This document shows, one piece after another, positions 1 through 7,800 of a DNA stretch of 12,401 bases (its first letter is position 1; the number at the start of each line of letters is the position of its first letter). Both the position numbers and the translations under genes were made by a program. Origin of the DNA: Acanthaster planci (lineage: Eukaryota > Echinodermata > Asteroidea > Valvatida > Acanthasteridae); the NCBI RefSeq assembly GCF_001949145.1, contig NW_019091404.1:320649-333049 (forward strand). The letters are read 5' to 3'. Below the pieces are notes generated by a model. It searched no databases and was not told the origin of the DNA. It was given only the letters and a program-made list of their open reading frames with translations.

Positions 1-97
1 AGGTACGAATTTCAGGCCTGAGTGAATTATGGGCATTGAAACTACCGAATATTTAGGTCAACATGAAACTCATCTTGCTCGATATGGGCACATTTAC
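1..97 (-). other. Start of NECAP intron 2
   Basis: This follows the donor GTAAAT at 97-92. The reading frame of exon 2 would stay open for about 16 more codons and then meet a stop, as expected for an intron. Nothing else was seen. Confidence 0.75.
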
Positions 98-195
98 CTC
101 CTTTGTCTTCCAGTCTGATGACACAATCTTTTCCCCGCGCAACAATTCGGAGCCTCCCGGTCCAGTCTGGAGCGTCCAGCTTCCATTCTGACGCT
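98..195 (-). CDS. NECAP: NECAP coding exon 2
   Basis: The acceptor is TCTTATAG at 203-196 and the donor is GAG|GTAAAT at the 98/97 boundary. The exon is 98 nt: one base, 32 codons, then one base (phase 1 exit). The translation carries the strongly conserved [13 protein letters not shown] core and a RLEDK motif. In known NECAPs the next residues are around SGELFAQ, which should lie in the next exon, left of the window. Confidence 0.9.
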
Positions 196-1331
196 CTATA
201 AGAACAGACAAAATCCTCTCAGCCACCTTTCCATTGTGTTAGCGGGCCAGGGCTGTAACTTTGTGCCAGAAATTTGGGGGGGGTTGGAACTGTGGGGGAT
301 GACTTGCCCCGACTTGGATAAGTGAAAAGTGGGAAAGAGGAGGTCTGACACCATATGGCACTCTATAGGGGGCGATGTTCATGATACAGATGTGCATCTG
401 CAGAAAGTGCCATTTCTACAGAATCTTAAATCAGAATTGCCTATTTATCACTTTGTTTACTGTTCTCCTCTCTGAGCGTTACTGAATACATTCTGGATGG
501 TGGGTGAATATGTAAAAAAAATAGTCCAAAAAACTCTTCACAATCTGCCTTAATTTTCGTTCTTCTTCCGCTTTCTGAGGGCTGAAATATCCTCGGCATT
601 GGGGTAAAACAGCAGCGTACATCACGCGACGAACTTGACGAAGAGGTGTGAACATAGACGAATTAATTAGCGAATGGAATTTGGCTCCTTGACCTGGACG
701 AAGATTTTGATAGATCTGGATGCATCTCAGTATATTTACAATGGCCGGTTCTGGTGACCAGACAAGCAGTGAATTGTCAGCTGATTTGAAACAAAATAAT
801 CCTTACACTGTAGCTAGGGTAGAGGTACTGCATGGGTGATTTTGCACAATGGTAGAAAGGCAGTGCCTTGAAGGCTTGTGCTAGATCAGTCATGCGGTAT
901 TAGAAATATAAGGCTTAATTAATGGCATGGCCCAACTCAGCGGTGGTCATTCGCCATGTTCACCAAAACACCGGTAAGAAAATTGTGGATGTTTAACTTT
1001 AATTAAAATGTTGTCAAATTTAGCTCAACTAGAGCAGTAACGATTAAAGAATAGATGGTCAAGGTCACAATGTCATATACCTTTTTTAAAAAGTAGGTTT
1101 TGTTTCCTTATTATACTAGAAATAGGGTGCTAATGTGATTGAATAGGGCATGGACATGATGGAAGTGGGCCTACCCCCCAGGCTCCATGAAGAACAGGAC
1201 AACCATAATTATGACCAAGGCCAGTTCCGGACTTACCGGTAACCTCTGTTACTTGTTCTTGGCGGAATTCTAGTGAAAACTTGAACCTCAGGCTTAACAC
1301 ACAAAACACGCTCATAAACGTCTGTAGACAT
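98..1331 (-). CDS. NECAP: NECAP-family endocytic adaptor protein, first two coding exons (partial, continues past left edge)
   Basis: NECAP proteins bind the ear domains of the AP-2 and AP-1 adaptors through an N-terminal PH-like (PHear) fold and act in clathrin-coated vesicle formation at the plasma membrane. Join: 1331-1237 and 195-98, minus strand. Seen: exon 1 encodes a start followed by [11 protein letters not shown] and [11 protein letters not shown]; exon 2 encodes [17 protein letters not shown] and VIRLEDKG. These match in order the conserved start of the family ([11 protein letters not shown], RIPPRxSNRGYRAS, [13 protein letters not shown], KLEDK). Exon 1 ends in phase 2 (CG) and exon 2 supplies A, giving the expected Arg of GYRAS. 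The 64 residues seen cover roughly half of the PHear domain; the rest lies beyond position 1. The gene points away from the EMI receptor gene. Family assignment is strong; whether the gene is intact cannot be judged from two exons. Confidence 0.9.
196..1236 (-). other. Intron 1 of the NECAP gene
   Basis: This stretch is bounded by GTAAGT and TTATAG on the minus strand. It contains one 58-codon minus-strand frame (655-479) with no recognised similarity. It also has a G-run near 275-300. No repeat or RNA gene was recognised. Confidence 0.85.
1237..1331 (-). CDS. NECAP: NECAP coding exon 1
   Basis: The ATG at 1331-1329 (minus strand) lies in a good context, GGAAAATGT with A at -3. It opens 31 codons plus two bases, matching the family N-terminus. 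The donor is CG|GTAAGT at the 1237/1236 boundary, a near-perfect consensus. The longer open frame that overlaps here on the same strand (1130-1315) is out of frame and has no family similarity. Confidence 0.9.
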
Positions 1332-1770
1332 TTTCCTTTGCTATAAACGGCTAATGTAAGTGGAAATTAATGAAAAATATTCTGCCGAGCAGCAGACACA
1401 TTGGCCGCAGGATGCGGAGGGTATCATACTAGATGACTGGTGCCATGTACGACCGGCCAATAAAATAACTGATAGGTCGATTACCAATGAAGACTATTTA
1501 ATATGAGCCCGAAGAGGGCGTTGGACAACATTCACAGAAATGTACGAGTTAGGCAGGGTGCAGTCCACTGTTCAAGTCCCATTGTAAATGTGAACAGTTG
1601 GAAAGGCTCGGAAATCGCAATTTCCTAAGCCGAATTCCGACGGCAGATTGAACATATGATTTACAATTACCATGTTACGCAGAATAATATGATACATTAT
1701 TTCTGCAAGGTAGCTGTCTGTAGCAGTTTCATTTGCTTCTCACCCAGTTCAGTCTCTCAGTGATGGAAGC
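1332..1770. promoter_or_regulatory. Probable bidirectional promoter region between NECAP and the EMI receptor gene
   Basis: Only 439 bp separate the start codons of two divergent genes. Two CCAAT pentamers lie at 1457-1461 and 1484-1488. No clear TATA box was seen upstream of either start, although TTTATAG occurs about 10 bases before the NECAP ATG, too close to act as one. The transcription starts and 5' UTRs of both genes must fall here or in undetected upstream exons. Shared promoter use is inferred from spacing. Confidence 0.5.
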
Positions 1771-1865
1771 ATGGATCCGGTCGCTCACGTAACCTTGCTC
1801 CTGTTGATATCGACGAATCTAGCCTTTTCTCAAGAGCTTACAGGGCCGAACGTTTGCGCTGAAAG
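1771..1865 (+). CDS. EMI receptor gene 1, exon 1 (signal peptide and start of EMI domain)
   Basis: The ATG at 1771 has A at -3 and G at +4. It opens MDPVAHVTLLLLISTNLAFS, a typical signal peptide, then QELTGPNVCAE, the start of an EMI domain. The donor AG|GTATGT leaves phase 2. An earlier ATG at 1763 is in another frame and ends after nine codons. The paralogous exon at 11056-11150 has the same length, the same phase and an almost identical end, which supports both boundaries. Confidence 0.93.
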
Positions 1866-4800
1866 GTATGTTGCATTATAAAGTGTGATTTAAACACTTA
1901 GCTGTGATGAACAATATAACCAGATATCAATTTTTTCCCGGCACTCAGGAGTAATACAGACGAACCGTTAGCCAGTTTATTATAGCCGCGGTTGTTGCAC
2001 CATGGAGAAATAATGGTTGCACTGAGTAAATAGGAACAACAGTCATTTAAAAAACTACATGTACGATGTATTTTCAACGTTTGGATGCACTTAAATTAGC
2101 TGCTGATATAAGAGTGGAATTTTCATTACATGACCACACTACCACCATCACATTATTATTAATTCTCTTTTCAAAATTTCACTGGCAGTGCGGGTGTCAG
2201 TGACATCATATATAATTGAAATGAATTACAGCACCGGTAGTTTTCTGACGATAAAATTACTGTCACTCAATTGGAGAGTGAATGATGACAGTCACTCCTC
2301 GTGGCTAATTTACGTCAATGTACTCGTAAAAACCAGTTTTCATTTGATACAGACATCATGATCGCTCTCCAAATATCAAACGATGAAGCAAAAAGTGTGA
2401 TTAATTCTATCATGTCTATTGTACATGAAGAAATAGGTTACCTTACTTACAGGGGCGGACCTGGGGGAAGAGGGTGGCCCATGTCCCCTTTCACCAAAAT
2501 AAATAAATTATAAGTAAAACGAGAAGAAAAGGAGAGAGGGGCAAAAAAGGGGGAAGGTCCCAGCCCCATAAATGTGACAAAGATGGAGCAGGTGTTACAC
2601 ACACAATGGAACAGTGCGGTTACCGTTACCCAGTCTCCCTAATTTTACGGATGTGACCCTAAAATCTTTAGTTTACCCCCCCTTTGCATGTAAACACAGT
2701 TTATTAAGAGCATGTGTTGTTTTCCTCTTTTTATAATAGATTTTTCCTGGCATGAAACTTAAAATTAAACGTTAAGATATCACTAATGCCGCTTGCTGTA
2801 AACACCATAAATAATGGAGTGTCTGAATTGAAATGTTGTAAGGGCTTTTTCAATATAACAACAAGCCCAAGACGAGACAAATTTATTGCAGTTAGGGCAA
2901 GTTAGAATCAATGCTAGAAACTCGAATTATCCCCGCGCCTGGAATGGAAACCAACCAAATCAACCGTCCAAACCAATCAAACCGCGCAACTGAACAGTAA
3001 ATTTCCCTTTACTTCGAACACCTTTTTCGATGTGAAACGCAAGACTAGCGCGGTAAGGGTGGCAAACGAGCCGTTTTAATGTTTCGGCAGCCTGGACATT
3101 GTTAGCAATGCAAATTTCGGGGTTTTCAAGTTTATAAAAGACACAATTGCATGAAAAGTTCAAAGTGCAGTCTCTTGTTCTACTGAGGACCTACATGTAA
3201 ACCGACACTTGTCTATGTGTAAAACTATGAAGTATGCATGTTTTAAGAAAACTTGGAAAATCATACTTGACTGTGTTATTTTCCTCATCTTTCTGAAGTG
3301 TCACTCGCAGGAAGACCAAACAAGTAGAACACACGACTTACACTTACAATTGCCAACTTGGCCAGCAGACATGCAGTGTTACACGGTATGTCTTTTAACC
3401 AAATAATAAAATAATTGGCAGATGAAATGTTTAGCGATATTCTGTTAATTTTTATTTAATTAAGTGTCCTTCGGCGTAGCATTGTTGAAATGCGTCATAT
3501 TTTGGCAAGTAGTAAATGAACGCATCGATTCCGTTTCTTCTTTGGTAAAGGAGTATAACCGTCTATTACACAGACTACGAGTCTCGCCAGATTTGTTGTA
3601 AAGGATGGCTACGTAATGAGAGCAACTGCTTAACACGTGAGTTATTTGAAACGAGGCATTTACTGTTATGTAAGTTTTTAAGCCAATTAGTCTGGAGAGC
3701 CCCTCGACAGGAATCTTTTTCTTTTGGGCAATCCATCGGGGACTGTTGGATTTTGTCCTTTGTTCCATCATGTACAAGTATGCTTTACTGTCTGTTTTGT
3801 TTAGCTGTGTTTCCCGAGAAATGAAAAAAATAAATAAATAAAATAATGTTGATCTTTTTTAACTATCAGCTAGGGCAGGTTCTATGCAGATTATTACGTC
3901 CATTTTGCTTGCTTGCTCGTTCAGCTTGTCCACTCAAAACCTATGGACAAAACTGCACTGGTACCTGCGACTGCACCTCAGCAAACAGCCACTGCGATCC
4001 CATTTACGGGTGTATTTGTGATACCGGGTGGAAACCTCCTAACTGCAGCCAGCCATGTGATTCTTATGCATACGGCTTCGCGTGTGCGAAGAACTGCACC
4101 TGTCTAAATGAAGCGACCTGTGATCCAGTAAACGGGTCTTGTTCCTGCACTCCTGGTTGGATGGATTCTGATTGCAGTAAGGCTTGTCCAGCTGATCGAT
4201 TTGGGGCTAACTGTTTAGAGGAATGTTCCTGTGACACTGGTGTAACGTGTGATCGTGTCACAGGTAACTGCATACTCCCGGAAGTCACCTCTGCAGCCCT
4301 GGAGGTCACAAACAACCCTGTAGAAGGTAGGACCATTCACATTGATCTGATCAATGGCAGACCTACTGGACTGAGATCAGTAAAAAAGGGTGAATGCCCT
4401 AAATTATACAGACAAAACGACAAAAAGCATCCTCAGCTCACATTTGAGAAGAACAACCCCCTTGATATTTTGTGGATATTTTCCATCCGTCCTAAAAAAA
4501 GCACAATGAATTCTGGGCAGGTAAAGATTGAGTCAGGATCTTTCCTCTGAGTCCAAAACCATGCGTTGTGGTGATACTTTATCAGGTGAGAATTGCAGTT
4601 GAGTAGTATTTTACTGGTGATCCGTTTAACTTGAACTAGATTTTATTTTTAAAAGTACCCCCAAAGAACTGGTCAGCAAGACAGTGTACGGCTCCATCGG
4701 TATTGATCTTTCTAATTTTTAAAATATCAATAGCAATTTCCCTCGAATGAACAAATTTCGGGGGAACTACCATTTGGATTCTTCATACTAGGGTTTCCAA

Positions 4801-7800
4801 TTTATGAAACTTAATTGACTGTCATTATGATAATTACAGCTTGTGCGTCGTTGGTATTTCTTTATAATGGCATCGATGAAGGTAGAGGGCACTATTTGCT
4901 TAAAATCTTATTCTGGAACACTTTTCAACTTTCAAAGTATGTCTCTATTGCTAAACCCCCCTTTTATCTAAAATATTTTATTAATTTCGAAGCCAAATGA
5001 AGTGTGCGGCGGTTTTTACTTTAATGAACAAATAACGGTGTACGTCCGGCGCGGTTACTCCTGTTGACCACGAGTAGTATGCGTGCGCACCAGCTGCGTA
5101 CCAGATCTCCGGCGAACTCTCACCCTTTCCTGTATTTAAAAATATGAAGCAAAAGAATCCGTATGAAGTTTAGATTGGAGTTTTCTCTTTGACAAACTTA
5201 TCCATTTTTTAAATCGTATTAGACACACCCCAGGGAAAGTGTCAGTGCTATTGTGTTTAAAGTGTAGATGCTTTTCATTTCTGGAAAATGCATTTGAAAA
5301 GTTGGCGCACATTATTAATGGAGTCATCTCNCCCCATGCTTTCTGAGGTGGGGGATGGCCTATGGAATCATCTCCCACATTTGTGTGATAAGCACAACAC
5401 ATTAAGCGTGTTGTGAAGATTTTTTTCAATCCCATTCACGGATGTAGTTGTGAACAAATTTTGGATAAACTACCGTTTGGATTCTTCATACCAGGGTTTC
5501 CAATTTATAAAATTGACTGTCATTATGATAATTACAGCTGGTGCATCGTTGGTATTTCTTGATAATGGCATCGATGAAGGTAGAGGGCACAACTTACTTA
5601 AAATCTTATTCTGCAACTTTTTTCAACTTTCAAAGTATAGTTCTATTGCTAAATCCCCCTTTTATCTAAACTATTTTATTGAATTGGAAGCCAAATGAAG
5701 TGCGGTTTTTATTTTAATGAACAAATAATGGTGTACGTCCGGCGCGGTTACTCTTGTTGACCACGAGTAGTATGCGTGCGCATTACGCTCGGGTCACATT
5801 TTACGAAGGGTTAAACGCAACGCAGCCATATCTCCATGCCGTGCCATTTCCACGTTTCTGTTGGAATTCTCATGTCATTTAGAAATTATTTCCTTCACAA
5901 AGGTTAAAGTCAGTCTCGGTGACGCGAAACAAATTTCTCTTTGAGCAAGCATGATGTCACTTATGGCAATTATGGCATTCTGTTCACAGAGTGACAGTTT
6001 GAACACAGTACCACTTGTCTTTCAAATTTTGAGCGGGCTGAAGCTAGCGGATTATTTTTTGCTCGTAAGCGGTAGAAGTCGACAATGTTAACAAAAATTA
6101 GTCATTTCGACAAAAAACGTTAGTCCAGCTCTATATCTAAAATTAATGACCAATTCAAATTAGTCAGACAGGCCAATGACTAAGTCATCTATTAGTCAAA
6201 TTTGACCAGTGTCAGTCACTGTTGACTATAGTCTTGTCTTGGTTTAATGCCATCGAGACCCGACGTACCTATATTACTCATTTTGATCATAAAATGGCTA
6301 ACTTTTGTATACAGTGAATGGCTTCCCCTTTTCTACAATAAAGTGCATAATTCACCTTAGCCTACTACATGTATCTTCACGGTGTGAGAGCCTATTTTTA
6401 ATGATCAATATTGAGAAAGGAGCGTTGAGCTTCTGTGGTGAGAGCAAACGGAATTTCATATCCGACAGTTTTCGACATTGCCACCGCAATAACCAGAGAT
6501 TCGGGAACAACATAACTTTTTCCCCCAATCTGGCGAAAAGAAATATGCACTTTAGTGTAGGCCTATTACGTAACAGCATATTGGTAGGCATGTGCATTTA
6601 CATTTTGCATGCTGCATCTATTATTTCAAAGTATAATTACTAGTGTAGCGGTCCGGCCCCCGGCCGATTGCTCGGGGGCGGCGGTCCGTCCGCCACTGAA
6701 GGGGGAATTGGAGGTCAGGCAGGCAAAAAGAAGGTTCAGCAGGCACTGAAAGACAAGGGTGTTCAAGCGGACTGGATTTTTTTAATTTCGCCATCACTAT
6801 AATCACAACTGCTTGGACAATTAAAACCGGTGCTAATCTATGTGATTCCCGGTCAAGCCATCACGACGTCCATCCACCGAGTCGTCTCGCACAGCACTCC
6901 TTGCTCTCCCAAATAAACCATGGAAACCCGCCCAACTTCAGTGCCGCCAAAAAGTATCACGTTGTAGGCCACTTCCGGCCGACAGGCAAGACTTGTAGAA
7001 AATCCTTGTACTGTACATGTACATGTACATTCTGTGCACGTGGGCCCAATCACGCCTTGAAGACGTGCACAAGGTTCAAAGGTCACACAATTCGTTAAAT
7101 TAGATGGGGAATTCCCAGATCCCTACACTAGAGATTGGTTATTACTATAGACTTTGACTAGTGTTTAAATGAGTCTCAGCGCGTGGTCTATTTTGAGGTG
7201 CACGGGGTGGAGCTGCGGACCAGAACTCTCACCCGTCCTGTGTTAAAAAAATGAAGCAAAAGAAAATGTACGAAGTTGAGATTGGAATTTTCTCTTTGAC
7301 ACAATTATCTTTTTTAAAATCTGTAACAGACACACCCAGTGTCAGTGCTATTGTGTTTAAAGTGTAGATGCTTTTCATTTCTGGAAAATGCATTTGAAAA
7401 GTTGCCGCACATTAGGCCAAGTGAGCACATCACCGAAACCTGTACAGATTCCTGGTGGCTCTGTGATTTGATTTCTTACCAGATCATCGTCTCGTCATAA
7501 TCATTGTTCCGTTGATTGTGGGTTTCGCTGTGATCCTCAGTGCAGTCGCTGGCATAATGGGACATGTCATCAGACGACTAAATCGGCGCTTTAGGGAGTG
7601 AGTATCACCCGCGTATCATTTCAGATAAGGTGTGGAAAAGTCATTTTTCCTCAGTGTGAACCATATCAAAAAAGCTGATCCCAGCAGGCCTATGAAAATC
7701 ACGACCGGCCGACAATACAGCGCCGATGTAGTCGTTGACGTTGACAAAAATCATAATATCATTCGTCTCATTCGAATAATTACCAGTTAAACTAAATATT

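Larger units (their letters stand above)
4327..7482 (+). other. Intron 4 of EMI receptor gene 1 (large, repeat-rich)
   Basis: This 3.16-kb intron separates the ectodomain exon from the membrane exon. It holds a duplicated two-part unit (R1, R2), an apparent insertion of about 1.4 kb, a GC-rich stretch at 6650-6700 and a short TGTACA run at 7012-7030. The first 224 bases remain open in frame with exon 4. The region 5783-6640 contains TAGTCA-like words around 6095-6235 but no recognised gene. Confidence 0.8.

Noticed and set aside
479-655. 58-codon minus-strand frame starting [13 protein letters not shown]
   Set aside because: It looks like a mitochondrial presequence at first sight, but it sits in NECAP intron 1, has no recognised family and no supporting splice partners.
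1130-1315. 61-codon minus-strand open frame
   Set aside because: It overlaps NECAP exon 1 out of frame; the NECAP frame has clear family similarity and a perfect donor.
3209-3406. 65-codon plus-strand open frame
   Set aside because: It crosses the intron 1/exon 2 border and reads exon 2 in the wrong phase; the phase-2 reading gives the EMI sequence.
3460-3777. 105-codon minus-strand open frame
   Set aside because: It lies antisense to EMI exon 3 and its introns; the plus strand carries the CCKGW exon with matching splice phases. No domain in the minus product.
4064-4336. 90-codon minus-strand open frame
   Set aside because: It is antisense to the Cys-rich EGF exon and is a shadow of it.
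4518-4526. CAG|GTAAAG as the exon 4 donor
   Set aside because: It is a strong site, but it leaves phase 0, whereas the membrane exon needs phase 1; joining there meets a stop at once. The donor at 4326 fits.
7012-7030. TGTACATGTACATGTACAT run as a regulatory site or CRISPR-like repeat
   Set aside because: It is a 19-base simple-sequence run common in marine invertebrate DNA; there is no spacer structure.
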